DNA of 57,930 nucleotides from Brenneria salicis ATCC 15712 = DSM 30166. Lineage in GTDB: Bacteria > Pseudomonadota > Gammaproteobacteria > Enterobacterales > Enterobacteriaceae. The stretch is taken from contig NZ_QNRY01000022.1 of assembly GCF_003315515.1 (NCBI RefSeq), positions 1 through 57,930 of the forward strand. The letters are read 5' to 3'. This document shows, one piece after another, positions 1-8,934 of this stretch. A program made the translations under genes and the position numbers. Positions within the stretch are counted from its first letter, which is position 1; each line of letters begins with the position of its first letter. The notes under the pieces are model-generated. The model searched no databases, had not been told where the DNA came from, and was given only the letters and a program-made list of their open reading frames with translations.

Positions 1-92
1 TGCCCCGGTTTTCAAAAGCCATTTCCAACGCTTTAGTGGTCAGCCTGCTGTCCGGTGAGAACGACATTGCCCAGCCCACCGGTTTTCTGGCG
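1..92 (-). mobile_element. IS3-family transposase (OrfB) fragment
   Basis: Read on the minus strand, this stretch encodes a peptide beginning PVGWAMSFSPDSRLT and ending MAFENRG, which matches from memory the DDE integrase-core region of IS3-family OrfB transposases. It runs off the window edge, so the rest of the element is not visible. It is joined in frame to the integrase remnant at about 88-100. The join lies inside the transposase ORF and not at an IS terminal repeat, so it looks like a deletion junction and not a clean insertion. The family is recognised by motif memory only; the exact IS is not identified. Confidence 0.65.
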
Positions 93-1086
93 AACGGCTC
101 CAGCGGCAATCCGTTAGCCTGCGCGCGCTGCACCACCAGCACCGTTACCCGATTCAGCGTGGCGTGCGACATGCTGCGATGGCCGTCATAGCGTGACGGC
201 AGTACAAACCTTGAGCCGGAGGCACAGGTATGCAACGCCACAAAAATATCCAGCATTTGCCGGGACAGGTAGACGATATGCGGATTACGTCTTTTCATGC
301 GCTCTTTAGGGATGTCCAGGTGGCGTTCTCGAAATCGATTTCGTTCCAGGTGGCTTCCACTAGTTCACTTTTGCGCACCAGGGTCAGCAGAATCATGCGC
401 AGCGCCAGTCGGATGGTTGGATAAGAAGCAATGGATTCGAGCTGATGGAACGCCAGCCGGATCTCGGTTGGCGACAGCGCCCTTTCCTTCGGTACAAAGG
501 TGGCGATCGATGCGGCCTTGACTTCGTCGGCCGGATTCTCGACCTTTTCGCCATGCAGAATGGCGAAGACATAGACCTGTTTAACGATATCGCGGATATG
601 CACCGCCGTGGCCGGGGCGCCACGGGCTTTCACCTTGTTGCACAGGGCACGCAAATCATCGGGGCTGATTTCGGTGAGTAGGCGGTTGCCGAAGACCAAC
701 AGGATATCGCGTTCCATGATGCTTTTGCGCATGGAACGGGTGCTATCGGCCATGCGCGCATCGACCAGCCAGCGAGCGGCCATATCGCCAAAATGTTTGG
801 CGGCCGTCAGCCGGCGCTTCTCGCGCTGTTTTTCATGTGCGGGGGAACGCCCTTCGCTGATAGCGCGCTTGGCGTCGAGCAGCTTTTCACGGGCTAAAGC
901 AAGGGAAATACCGGCGGGGCCATAACGGCCGATGGTGAGGGTTTCGCGGCGTCCGTTAAGACGGTAATCGTAGCGGAAGGTGACGGTACCAGTAGGCGAT
1001 ACCGTCACATACATGCCGTCCCGGTCGGAAACCTTGTACGGCCTGGCTTTGGGCTTAAGATTACGTAATGCGGTGTCGGTAAGCAT
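93..1086 (-). pseudogene. Tyrosine integrase of a guaA-type island, frameshifted and truncated
   Basis: This is a P4-type tyrosine recombinase that would integrate or excise a genomic island. The open part (295-1086) has the N-terminal arm-binding DUF4102 domain (about residues 1-85), a core-binding domain (about 100-180) and the start of the catalytic domain, with the first catalytic arginine in LTLVRKSELVEATW. A single missing base near 310-315 shifts the frame and gives a premature stop. Restoring the frame recovers the normal continuation (IPKERMKRRNPHIVYLS) down to about position 95. There it runs into IS3 transposase sequence, so the HxxR and tyrosine part of the active site is lost. 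The protein should be inactive. Its position about 300 bp beyond the 3' end of guaA, in the same orientation, fits integrases known to target the guaA 3' end. The start ATG at 1086 lacks a strong ribosome site. Confidence 0.85.
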
Positions 1087-1113
1087 CGTGATTTAACTCC
1101 TGTTCAATGGCGG

Positions 1114-1259
1114 TTTTTACCGTCAGGGGTCAGGAAGTCTGAAGATGCCTCGAAAGCCGCGTCACGTCTAGCTTTGGGAGGGAATTTTTACCGTCATGAC
1201 CGAAAAAGAATCAATCATCAACGGCAAGGTCTTAATCCGGGCTTTGGAACTTACCGTCA
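1114..1259. repeat. Three TTACCGTCA direct repeats near island end
   Basis: The 9-mer TTACCGTCA occurs at 1117-1125, 1188-1196 and 1251-1259. The first two copies are extended to the identical 12-mer TTTTTACCGTCA. Spacings are 71 and 63 bp. They lie between the integrase start and the guaA 3' end, where arm-type integrase or excisionase sites of an island would be expected. The binding role is inferred. Confidence 0.5.
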
Positions 1260-1289
1260 TTTCTACCGCCAGCCTGTGCTGCTGGCCGG

Positions 1290-1368
1290 CGATAGCTACC
1301 GATAGTCACCACTTTCAATTTAATTAAAAATCAAAACGTTATGGCGATTTTTCGATAGTTGGCGATAG
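1290..1368. repeat. Four CGATAG repeats in 10-bp-phased pairs
   Basis: CGATAG occurs at 1290-1295, 1300-1305, 1353-1358 and 1363-1368. Within each pair the copies are exactly 10 bp apart, one helical turn, and the two pairs are 63 bp apart. With the neighbouring TTACCGTCA repeats this fills the 300-bp gene-free stretch between integrase and guaA. No ORF or promoter was recognised there. A recombination-directionality-factor or integrase binding array is the likeliest explanation, by position only. Confidence 0.45.
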
Positions 1369-1386
1369 TCCCTGAATAACCTCGGA

Positions 1387-1408
1387 TCACTCCCACTCGA
1401 TCGTCGCC
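1387..1408 (-). other. Probable island attachment site at guaA 3' end
   Basis: The last codons of guaA (ending ATCGAGTGGGAGTGA on the minus strand) are a known target of guaA-specific island integrases. An integrase remnant lies just downstream in the expected orientation. The matching second copy would be outside the window, so the boundaries are inferred from family knowledge and not from a visible direct repeat. Confidence 0.35.
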
Positions 1409-2964
1409 GGCGGCTTACCGGACACGTCGTAAACCACGCGGGAAATGCCGTCTACTCCGTTGATGATGCGGTTGGATACGCGGCCAAGGAATTCATACGG
1501 CAAGTGCGCCCAGTGCGCGGTCATAAAGTCGATGGTTTCAACGGCGCGCAGTGCGACGACCCAATCATATTTACGGCCATCGCCCATTACGCCAACGGAA
1601 CGAACCGGCAGGAAGACGGTGAAAGCCTGGCTGACTTTATTGTACAGTTCGGCTTTGTGCAGTTCTTCAATGAAGATCGCATCGGCACGACGCAGCAGGT
1701 CGCAATATTCTTTCTTCACTTCGCCCAACACACGCACGCCCAGCCCTGGGCCAGGGAAGGGATGGCGGTACAGCATGTTGTACGGCAGACCCAGTTCCAG
1801 ACCGATTTTGCGGACTTCATCCTTGAACAGTTCTTTCAGCGGCTCGACCAGACCCAGCTTCATCTCTTTCGGCAATCCGCCGACATTATGGTGAGATTTG
1901 ATGACGTGCGCTTTGCCGGTTGCGGAAGCGGCGGATTCGATAACGTCAGGGTAAATAGTACCTTGCGCCAGCCATTTCACTTCGGACTGCTTGCTGGCTT
2001 CTTCGTCGAAGACTTCAACAAAAACCCGCCCGATGATTTTACGTTTCGCTTCCGGCTCATCCTCCCCTGCCAGCGCGTTCAGGAAGCGCGCTTCCGCCGG
2101 GACATGAACAATGTTCAGGCCGAAGTGGTCGCCAAACATTTCCAGTACCTGATCCGCCTCGTTCAAACGCAGCAAGCCGTTATCCACGAATACGCAGGTC
2201 AAGCGTTCGCCAATCGCGCGGTGCAACAGCATCGCGGTTACGGAGGAATCCACACCGCCGGACAAACCGAGGATCACCTGATCATCACCGACCTGCTGAC
2301 GAATACGCGCTACCGCATCATCAATAATTTTGGCTGGCGTCCACAGCGCTTCACACTCACAGATATCACGTACAAAACGCTCCAACATGCGTTGTCCCTG
2401 ACGCGTGTGGGTGACTTCCGGGTGAAACTGCACGCCGTAAAAACGTTTTTCTTCGTTAGCCATGATCGCGAACGGACAAGTATCCGTGCTGGCGACGGTC
2501 ACAAATCCCTCAGGGAGGGCGGTGACTTTATCGCCGTGGCTCATCCATACATCCAGCAGCGGCGCGCCTGCGGCGCTCAATGCATCCTGAATATCACGAA
2601 CCAGCGCGCTGTCCGTTTTCACCTCCACCTGCGCATAGCCGAACTCGCGTTCGCTGGAGCCTTCCACCTGACCGCCCAGTTGCATCGCCATAGTCTGCAT
2701 GCCGTAGCAAACGCCTAAAACCGGTACGCCAGACTGGAAAACGTATTCCGGCGCGCGTGGGCTATCAAATTCAGTGGTACTTTCCGGGCCGCCGGAAAGG
2801 ATAATCCCGTTAGGATTGAATTCACGGATCTGCGCTTCAGTGACGTCCCATGCCCAGAGTTCACAATAAACGCCCAGTTCACGAACGCGTCGTGCGACCA
2901 ACTGCGTATATTGCGAGCCGAAATCCAGAATGAGAATGCGGTGTTGATGAATGTTTTCTGTCAT
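1387..2964 (-). CDS. guaA: GMP synthase (glutamine-hydrolysing)
   Basis: It converts XMP to GMP using ATP and glutamine, the last step of guanine nucleotide synthesis in the cytosol. At 525 residues it has the usual full length. The N-terminal class I glutamine amidotransferase domain shows the nucleophile cysteine in [13 protein letters not shown] and the His-Glu pair in [12 protein letters not shown]. The ATP-pyrophosphatase domain follows, with the P-loop in [15 protein letters not shown], and the C-terminal dimerisation domain ends KPPATIEWE. It is the second gene of the guaB-guaA operon, 91 bp after guaB. That gap carries a weak inverted repeat (TTAAACCCG at 3002-3010 against CGGGTTAA at 3030-3037). 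The 3' end is the presumed insertion point of the neighbouring island. The coding sequence remains complete, as expected for islands that rebuild the target end. Confidence 0.98.
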   Translation of the reverse strand: MTENIHQHRILILDFGSQYTQLVARRVRELGVYCELWAWDVTEAQIREFNPNGIILSGGPESTTEFDSPRAPEYVFQSGVPVLGVCYGMQTMAMQLGGQVEGSSEREFGYAQVEVKTDSALVRDIQDALSAAGAPLLDVWMSHGDKVTALPEGFVTVASTDTCPFAIMANEEKRFYGVQFHPEVTHTRQGQRMLERFVRDICECEALWTPAKIIDDAVARIRQQVGDDQVILGLSGGVDSSVTAMLLHRAIGERLTCVFVDNGLLRLNEADQVLEMFGDHFGLNIVHVPAEARFLNALAGEDEPEAKRKIIGRVFVEVFDEEASKQSEVKWLAQGTIYPDVIESAASATGKAHVIKSHHNVGGLPKEMKLGLVEPLKELFKDEVRKIGLELGLPYNMLYRHPFPGPGLGVRVLGEVKKEYCDLLRRADAIFIEELHKAELYNKVSQAFTVFLPVRSVGVMGDGRKYDWVVALRAVETIDFMTAHWAHLPYEFLGRVSNRIINGVDGISRVVYDVSGKPPATIEWE

Positions 2965-3055
2965 GAGAGGCGTATTCCAAAATACGAAAAAGCAAAAGTG
3001 ATTAAACCCGGCAATCTTACCAGGTTTAACGGGTTAAATCAGCCTGCAAATCACC

Positions 3056-4522
3056 TTATGAACCCATACGGTAGTTCGGTGACTCCTTGGTGATGGTCAC
3101 GTCGTGAACATGGCTTTCCTGAATACCCGCGCCGCTGATACGCACGAATTCCGCTTTGGTGCGTAGTTCGTCGATAGTGCCGCAGCCGGTCAGCCCCATA
3201 CAGGAGCGCAGACCGCCCATTTGCTGGTGAACGATCTCTTTCAGGCGGCCTTTATAGGCTACGCGGCCTTCAATGCCTTCCGGCACAAGTTTGTCCGCGG
3301 CGTTATCGCTTTGGAAGTAGCGGTCGGAAGATCCTTTGGACATCGCGCCCAGTGAACCCATACCACGGTAAGATTTGAAAGAACGTCCCTGATACAATTC
3401 GATTTCACCCGGAGATTCTTCCGTCCCCGCCAGCATCGAACCGACCATGACGCAAGCGGCGCCCGCTGCAATGGCTTTGGCGATGTCGCCGGAGAAACGA
3501 ATACCGCCATCGGCGATAACCGGAATACCGGTGCCTTCCAATGCTTCAACCGCGTCGGAAATAGCGGTGATCTGAGGAACACCGACACCCGTCACGATGC
3601 GGGTGGTGCAAATGGAACCAGGGCCGATGCCGACTTTCACTGCGCTGACGCCAGCCTCCGCCAACGCTCTGGCGCCCGCACCCGTTGCCACGTTGCCGCC
3701 GATGATTTCCAGATCAGGGTATTTGGCGCGGGTTTCACGAATACGCTGCAACACGCCTTCGGAGTGGCCGTGGGAAGAGTCAATCAGCAACACATCCACC
3801 CCCGCCGCGACCAGCGCATCGATACGCTCTTCATTACCCGCGCCCGCGCCAACCGCCGCGCCGACACGCAGGCGACCGTGCTCGTCTTTACAAGCGTTGG
3901 GTTTGCGTTCTGCTTTCTGAAAATCTTTTACGGTAATCATGCCGAGCAGACGGAATTGCTCATCCACCACCAGCGCTTTTTCCACGCGTTTTTCATGCAT
4001 TTTTTGCAGAACGACTTCACGCGCTTCCGCGTCTTTTACCGTAACCAGACGCGCTTTCGGCGTCATCACGGCGCTGACCGGCAGATCCAGATCGGTCACA
4101 AAGCGCACGTCACGACCGGTAATAATCCCTACCAGTTCATTGCCTTCGGCAACAACCGGATAACCGGCGAAACCATTACGTTCGGTCAATTCTTTTACCT
4201 GACGCAATGTGGTATTTGGCGTAACGGTTTGTGGATCGACGACCACACCGCTTTCATGTTTTTTTACGCGGCTGACTTCATCCGCCTGACGCTCAATCGA
4301 CATGTTTTTATGGATAAAGCCCAAGCCCCCTTCCTGAGCCAGCGCAATCGCCAGACCAGACTCGGTTACGGTATCCATCGCAGCCGACAGCATAGGAATA
4401 TTGAGACGAATTTTTTTCGTCAGTTGGGTGGTTAAATCAGCCGTGTTAGGCAAGACAGTGGAGTGGGCGGGAACAAGGAGAACATCATCAAACGTCAGTG
4501 CTTCTTTAGCGATACGTAGCAT
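3056..4522 (-). CDS. guaB: IMP dehydrogenase
   Basis: It oxidises IMP to XMP with NAD+, the committed step of guanine nucleotide synthesis. The product is 488 residues from [13 protein letters not shown], the standard enterobacterial start and length; an in-frame upstream extension of 18 codons to 4576 has no similarity to the family and is rejected. Two CBS domains (about residues 93-205) sit inside the TIM barrel. The catalytic loop cysteine is in [15 protein letters not shown] and the flap carries RYFQSDN. It is first in the guaBA operon and divergent from xseA. Growth-rate and purine control are expected from the family, and a PurR-like box overlaps its promoter. Confidence 0.98.
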   Translation of the reverse strand: MLRIAKEALTFDDVLLVPAHSTVLPNTADLTTQLTKKIRLNIPMLSAAMDTVTESGLAIALAQEGGLGFIHKNMSIERQADEVSRVKKHESGVVVDPQTVTPNTTLRQVKELTERNGFAGYPVVAEGNELVGIITGRDVRFVTDLDLPVSAVMTPKARLVTVKDAEAREVVLQKMHEKRVEKALVVDEQFRLLGMITVKDFQKAERKPNACKDEHGRLRVGAAVGAGAGNEERIDALVAAGVDVLLIDSSHGHSEGVLQRIRETRAKYPDLEIIGGNVATGAGARALAEAGVSAVKVGIGPGSICTTRIVTGVGVPQITAISDAVEALEGTGIPVIADGGIRFSGDIAKAIAAGAACVMVGSMLAGTEESPGEIELYQGRSFKSYRGMGSLGAMSKGSSDRYFQSDNAADKLVPEGIEGRVAYKGRLKEIVHQQMGGLRSCMGLTGCGTIDELRTKAEFVRISGAGIQESHVHDVTITKESPNYRMGS

Positions 4523-4574
4523 GGGCAATATCTCACCAAGGTGGGTGTAAGAACAGATAAAATATTGCCGTGGC

Positions 4575-4600
4575 ATTATACAGAGCGTAATCGGTTGCCT
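4575..4600 (-). promoter_or_regulatory. guaB promoter -10 and PurR-like box
   Basis: On the minus strand a perfect TATAAT (4575-4580) lies about 50 bp before the guaB start. Just upstream, AGGCAACCGATTACGC (4585-4600) matches about 11 of 16 positions of the PurR consensus ACGCAAACGTTTTCGT, in the same type of position as in E. coli guaB. No good -35 hexamer is visible. The -10 is convincing and the operator is tentative. Confidence 0.5.
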
Positions 4601-4692
4601 CCAGCATTTTTTACTAAAAAGCTTGATTACCTATTACAGCCAGGTAGTATCAATCAATTAAGTCACTGTTTTAAAATTTGATCTAGCTCACA

Positions 4693-6078
4693 ATGTCTCA
4701 ATTTCCCGCCACTGCTATTTTTACCGTCAGCCGCCTGAATCAGACGGTTAGACAATTGTTGGAAATGGAAATGGGGCAGATCTGGCTTTCCGGCGAAATT
4801 TCCAACTTCTCGCAGCCGTCTTCCGGTCATTGGTATTTCACGCTGAAAGATGAGCGCGCCCAGGTGCGTTGCGCCATGTTCCGCAACAGTAACCGCCGGG
4901 TCGCCTTTCGTCCGCAAAACGGTCAGCAGGTACTGATACGCGCCGGCATTACGCTGTATGAACCGCGTGGCGATTATCAGTTGCTGGCGGAAAGTATGCA
5001 GCCCGCCGGAGATGGTCTGTTGCAACAGCAGTTTGAACAGTTGAAGCAGCGTCTTGCCGCCGAAGGGCTGTTCGATCAGCAGTTCAAACAGGCGCTCCCC
5101 TCCCCGGCCAGACAGGTCGGCGTAATCACCTCCGCCAGCGGCGCCGCCTTGCACGATATTTTAAACGTTTTGCAGCGACGCGATCCTTCACTGCCCGTGG
5201 TGCTGTATCCCACTGCCGTACAAGGCAATGAAGCGCCGTTACAGATTGTGCGCGCCATTGAACTGGCCAACCTGCGCAACGAGTGTGATGTCCTGATCGT
5301 CGGTCGCGGCGGCGGTTCACTGGAAGATTTGTGGAGCTTCAACGATGAGCGTGTCGCGCGGGCGATTTTCGCCAGCCGTATCCCCATCGTCAGTGCGGTG
5401 GGTCACGAAACCGATGTAACCATTGCCGATTTCGTCGGCGATCTGCGTGCGCCAACGCCTTCCGCCGCGGCAGAATTGGTCAGCCGTGATCAGCTTGAAT
5501 TGCTGCGTCAGATACAATCCCAGCGCCAGCGTCTGGAAATGGCGATGGATTACTATCTTGCTCAGCGCCATCAGGTATTCACGCGCTGGCATCATCGCTT
5601 GCAGCAACAGCATCCGCAGTTGCGGCTGGCGCGTCAGCAGGCTCTGTTGGTGAAACTCCGCCAGCGACTGGATGATGCCATGCAGCTACAGTTGCGACAG
5701 AATATGCGCCGCCACGAACGCATGGAACAATGTTTGTTTCAGCAGCAGCCGTTGCCGACAATTCAGCGGGCGCAGCAGCGTTTACAGCAATTGCGCTATC
5801 AGATGCAGAATGCCGTTGAACGTAACCTGAATAAGCAACAACAACGGTTGGGCGTCGCCTGTTCCCGTCTGGACGGCGTCAGCCCGCTGGCAACGTTGTC
5901 GCGCGGCTACAACGTCACCACGACGCCGGATGGCAAAATGCTGAAAAACGTCGCCCAAATCTCGCCGGGCGAAACATTGAAAACCCGGTTGCAGGATGGA
6001 TGGGTAGAAAGTCAGGTCACGGCCCTCGTGCCGCAACCCCCCACCGCGCCCGCCAATAGGCGACGTAACAAGTCTTAA
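4693..6078 (+). CDS. xseA: Exodeoxyribonuclease VII large subunit
   Basis: This is the large subunit of the single-strand-specific exonuclease VII, which degrades ssDNA from both ends and acts with several XseB subunits. It has 461 residues against 456 in E. coli. The N-terminal OB-fold (about residues 10-105) contains the conserved [16 protein letters not shown]. The catalytic domain carries the [17 protein letters not shown] and [14 protein letters not shown] motifs. A long glutamine- and arginine-rich coiled coil follows (about 270-390), then the C-terminal LSRGYNVT segment. It is transcribed alone, divergently from guaB, with a 170-bp shared upstream region. Confidence 0.97.
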   Translation: MSQFPATAIFTVSRLNQTVRQLLEMEMGQIWLSGEISNFSQPSSGHWYFTLKDERAQVRCAMFRNSNRRVAFRPQNGQQVLIRAGITLYEPRGDYQLLAESMQPAGDGLLQQQFEQLKQRLAAEGLFDQQFKQALPSPARQVGVITSASGAALHDILNVLQRRDPSLPVVLYPTAVQGNEAPLQIVRAIELANLRNECDVLIVGRGGGSLEDLWSFNDERVARAIFASRIPIVSAVGHETDVTIADFVGDLRAPTPSAAAELVSRDQLELLRQIQSQRQRLEMAMDYYLAQRHQVFTRWHHRLQQQHPQLRLARQQALLVKLRQRLDDAMQLQLRQNMRRHERMEQCLFQQQPLPTIQRAQQRLQQLRYQMQNAVERNLNKQQQRLGVACSRLDGVSPLATLSRGYNVTTTPDGKMLKNVAQISPGETLKTRLQDGWVESQVTALVPQPPTAPANRRRNKS

Positions 6079-6246
6079 TCGCCGTAGGGGATTTGTCCTA
6101 AAACTGATGATTGTCCCCGCTATCCGCCTCAACTTCTGAACTATACTGATCTCCAGCCTACTAATTTCTTATAGTGAAAGTAAGAATGCGTGAGTTTTGC
6201 TGATCGTCTGCGTTACCCGATGATCGCCTTTTCAAGGAGATAAGGT

Positions 6247-7290
6247 ATGAAGTCCAGACCGATTTATGGCGTGATCCCCCCCTATATCCTGCATCGTATT
6301 ATCTCTAATGGTTCGGAAGAGCAGCGCCGTTGCGCCCAACAGATGTTGATGCATGTCCAGTCATTGATGGTAAGCCATCATCCCCGGCCACTACCCCATG
6401 CACAGCAGCCTGCCGGACAGGTGCATCGTGAAATTTACGACGCTGAAAATCAGCAACAGCTACCCGGCACACCGGTACGCGCAGAAGGGCAAGCCAGTAA
6501 TGGCGATATCGCCGTTGATGAAGCCCACGACTATCTTGGTGTTACCTACGATTTCTTCTGGCAGATCTTCCAGCGTAATTCGCTTGATGACGAAGGACTA
6601 ACGCTGGCTGGTACGGTGCATTACGGAAAGGATTATCAGAATGCGTTCTGGAACGGACAACAAATGCTATTCGGTGACGGCGATGGCAAAATATTCAATC
6701 GTTTCACCATTGCGATTGATGTGGTCGCCCATGAATTGGCTCACGGCATTATCGAAAATGAAGCGGGACTAATTTATTTCCGCCAATCCGGGGCGTTGAA
6801 CGAATCCTTGTCCGATGTTTTTGGCATGATGGTAAAACAGTTTCATCTGGGACAAACCACCGAACAGGCAGACTGGATTATCGGGGCTGGCTTGCTGGCC
6901 GAGGGTATTCACGGTATGGGTTTGCGCTCCATGTCACATCCCGGGACAGCCTATGATGACCTGCTGTTAGGCGTCGATCCGCAACCTTCCCATATGCATG
7001 ACTATGTCAACACACGCGAAGATAACGGCGGCGTACACCTGAATGCCGGTATCCCCAATCGCGCCTTCTATCTGGCGGCCACCGCACTGGGCGGCTATTC
7101 ATGGGAAAAAGCCGGTAGAATCTGGTATGACACCGTGTGCGATGAATCGCTGCCGCAGAATGCGGATTTCGAAATGTTCGCCCGTTATACCATTCGTCAT
7201 GCCGCTAAACGATTCAATCAAACTGTTGCCGATACCATCCGGCAAGCATGGGAAACGGTGGGTGTGGAGGTGAGGCAGGAGCTTTTATGA
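6247..7290 (+). CDS. Protealysin-like neutral metalloprotease (M4 family)
   Basis: This is a zinc metalloendopeptidase of the thermolysin family, of the short-propeptide protealysin/Prt1 type known from Serratia and Pectobacterium. It has 347 residues and no classical signal peptide, as in protealysin. The short propeptide carries the typical IPPYIL box at residues 10-15. The zinc site is HELAH (about residue 162), with the third ligand in NESLSDVFG. The catalytic histidine lies in GGVHLNAGIPNRAFY. The start has a clear ribosome site (AAGGAG) 7 bases upstream. Its stop overlaps the next gene, an emfourin-type inhibitor, by 4 bp, so the two are translationally coupled. Family members act on host proteins and extracellular targets; the substrate here is unknown. 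Confidence 0.93.
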   Translation: MKSRPIYGVIPPYILHRIISNGSEEQRRCAQQMLMHVQSLMVSHHPRPLPHAQQPAGQVHREIYDAENQQQLPGTPVRAEGQASNGDIAVDEAHDYLGVTYDFFWQIFQRNSLDDEGLTLAGTVHYGKDYQNAFWNGQQMLFGDGDGKIFNRFTIAIDVVAHELAHGIIENEAGLIYFRQSGALNESLSDVFGMMVKQFHLGQTTEQADWIIGAGLLAEGIHGMGLRSMSHPGTAYDDLLLGVDPQPSHMHDYVNTREDNGGVHLNAGIPNRAFYLAATALGGYSWEKAGRIWYDTVCDESLPQNADFEMFARYTIRHAAKRFNQTVADTIRQAWETVGVEVRQELL

Positions 7291-7628
7291 AAACGTTGCC
7301 GGAGCTTAACGACGATGCGGTCATCGAATTAGCCCGCGAAGGTGGGCTTGCCTGGATCCCCAAGCTGGCGGGCCTGCGCCGTTTCGTACTCGCCAGTGTG
7401 CCGATATCCGAGCGAGAGCGAATCTGCCGGGCGATCCTCAACGCGCTGCCGCAGGCCCGTGAACCCGGCGAGACTGATGGCCCTGGACGCGGCGATCAAT
7501 TTTATTATCGGATTCATATCAGCTATGGCCACCCGCAGCAGCAATACGCCGAAGCCATCCTGTTAATCCCCGAAGACAGCGCGCCGCCGGAACTGACGGA
7601 GCTCTGGCGTAACGGCGTGCAGCCATAA
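7287..7628 (+). CDS. Emfourin-like inhibitor of protealysin
   Basis: This 113-residue protein starts MKTLPELNDDAVIELAREGG, resembling emfourin (M4in), the proteinaceous inhibitor encoded directly downstream of protealysin in Serratia. The ATG at 7287 overlaps the protease stop codon in an ATGA arrangement; a longer in-frame reading from 7248 lies inside the protease and is rejected. The conserved features are the N-terminal beta strand with REGGLAWIP and the central YYRIHISY strand. No signal peptide is visible, so it would first meet the protease in the cytosol and protect the producing cell. The assignment rests on family memory plus gene order, which together are persuasive. Confidence 0.85.
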   Translation: MKTLPELNDDAVIELAREGGLAWIPKLAGLRRFVLASVPISERERICRAILNALPQAREPGETDGPGRGDQFYYRIHISYGHPQQQYAEAILLIPEDSAPPELTELWRNGVQP

Positions 7629-7634
7629 GCATGA

Positions 7635-7859
7635 TTAGTCGGCGCGAAGGTAGCTTAACAACACGCGCTTTTTTGAGATCAATCCGTGTTGCCGACACAG
7701 ATAATCTATCGCGCCGCAGGCCCTCAACACGTCAAGCATGTGCTTACATTCGGGACAACGGGCTTCCTGGCAATAACGTTCCCGGCAGGCGCGGCACTGA
7801 AAGGTATCACCGTCTTGCCAGACCAGCGGGTTATTACATTGCGGACACATTGCGTCCAT
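7635..7859 (-). CDS. yfgJ: Zinc-ribbon protein YfgJ
   Basis: A 74-residue protein with two treble CxxC pairs: CPQC and CRAC, then CPEC, followed by the conserved VLRACGAIDYLCRQHGLISKKR tail in segments (LRACGAIDYLC, HGLISKKRV). This matches E. coli YfgJ, also found near der. The function is unknown; zinc binding is inferred from the cysteines. The ribosome site GAGGAG lies 6 bases before the ATG. It converges with emfourin, 6 bp apart. Confidence 0.88.
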   Translation of the reverse strand: MDAMCPQCNNPLVWQDGDTFQCRACRERYCQEARCPECKHMLDVLRACGAIDYLCRQHGLISKKRVLLSYLRAD

Positions 7860-7898
7860 TTCATCTCCTCGCGAATAAGTCTTATGTCACTGCTACGG

Positions 7899-8858
7899 TT
7901 AAATCACGCCCAGCGAACGTAAGCAATACAGGCCGATTGCTGTCACAAAAAATGATCCGACGGTGGTCATCGCGATAACATTCGCCGCCAGCGTCGCATT
8001 GCCGCCCATCGCACGCGTCATGGCATAGCTCCCGGCTGCGGTTGGCGTCGCTGAAAACAGGAAAATAACACCAAGCGATACGCCACGAAACCCGACCATC
8101 CAACCGCCCAGCGTCAGCAAACCGGGAACCACAAGTAATTTGGCGACAGAAGAAAGCGCCGCAACGTTGGATGTTCGCAGCATGGTGCGGATATCCAGAC
8201 TGGCCCCCGCGCACAGCAGCGCCAGCGGTAACGCCAAGGCTGATACCAGATGTCCGGTCTGCTTAATCACCTCCGGCATCGGTAGCGTACTGCGTGAATA
8301 GAGCAATCCCAACAGCAGGGCGATAATCAACGGATTGGTCACGATACTGACCAGCAGCGCTTTCGTGCTAATCCTCCCTCCCTGCTCGTCGCGCCGCAAA
8401 CTGCGGGTCAGCGTAATCACCGACAGCACATTAAATAGGATCACCGTTACCGTCAGATAAAGCGATCCTACCGCCACACCTTCACTACCGTAGGCGCTCA
8501 TCGCAAATGCCAATCCCATGATGCCGGTATTGGAACGAAAACCGCCCTGAACGAAAATCCCCCGCTCTCGCGGATCTTTCACCAGATAGACCGCCACAAA
8601 CTCCAATAACTGAAAGGTGGCAAGGGTTCCCAACGTACCGTAAATCATCATCGGCAGATGATCGGCCATCGACTGTTGATTCGTCGCGATACTGAAAAAA
8701 AGCAGGCAGGGTAAAGCCAGATTGAACACCAGTTTCATTGCCGAATCACAGAACGCGTCATCCAACAGATTCAGCCGACGCATTCCCATACCCAGCAGCA
8801 GGAGCAACAGATTGGGCATGGTGACTTGAAATGCAAAACTCCAGGTTTCCCAGGACAT
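7899..8858 (-). CDS. AEC family membrane transporter
   Basis: A 319-residue inner-membrane protein with about ten hydrophobic segments, an N-terminal VTMPNLLLLLLGMGMRR helix and a central GFRSNTGIMGLAFA motif typical of the auxin-efflux-carrier (AEC) family. Members export or import small organic anions, such as malate, malonate and auxin-like compounds. The substrate here cannot be read from the sequence. The start MSWETWSF at 8858 is chosen because AGAAGGGA precedes it by about 5 bases; a 14-codon upstream extension is less likely. It is not part of the E. coli yfgJ-der interval, so it is an accessory gene inserted between them. Confidence 0.85.
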   Translation of the reverse strand: MSWETWSFAFQVTMPNLLLLLLGMGMRRLNLLDDAFCDSAMKLVFNLALPCLLFFSIATNQQSMADHLPMMIYGTLGTLATFQLLEFVAVYLVKDPRERGIFVQGGFRSNTGIMGLAFAMSAYGSEGVAVGSLYLTVTVILFNVLSVITLTRSLRRDEQGGRISTKALLVSIVTNPLIIALLLGLLYSRSTLPMPEVIKQTGHLVSALALPLALLCAGASLDIRTMLRTSNVAALSSVAKLLVVPGLLTLGGWMVGFRGVSLGVIFLFSATPTAAGSYAMTRAMGGNATLAANVIAMTTVGSFFVTAIGLYCLRSLGVI

Positions 8859-8900
8859 GACTTTCCCTTCTGGCTGAACGCGTTCGCTCTCCGACAACAC

Positions 8901-8924
8901 GGGGCGAAGATCATCCTTCGCCCC
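8901..8924. other. Perfect 9-bp hairpin between der and AEC gene
   Basis: GGGGCGAAG (8901-8909) pairs exactly with CTTCGCCCC (8916-8924) around a 6-base loop. No T-run follows on either strand, so it is not a canonical terminator. It could act as a processing or mRNA-stability element between the two minus-strand genes, or as a Rho-independent stop with a poor tail. Confidence 0.5.
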
Positions 8925-8934
8925 GCCAAATACA

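Noticed and set aside
1504-2718. Long plus-strand ORF (404 codons) opposite guaA
   Set aside because: It is a shadow of the guaA frame; the protein has no recognisable family and guaA is full length and conserved.
4523-4576. Upstream extension of guaB (18 codons)
   Set aside because: No similarity to the GuaB N-terminus and it runs over the promoter region; the standard start at 4522 gives exactly 488 residues.
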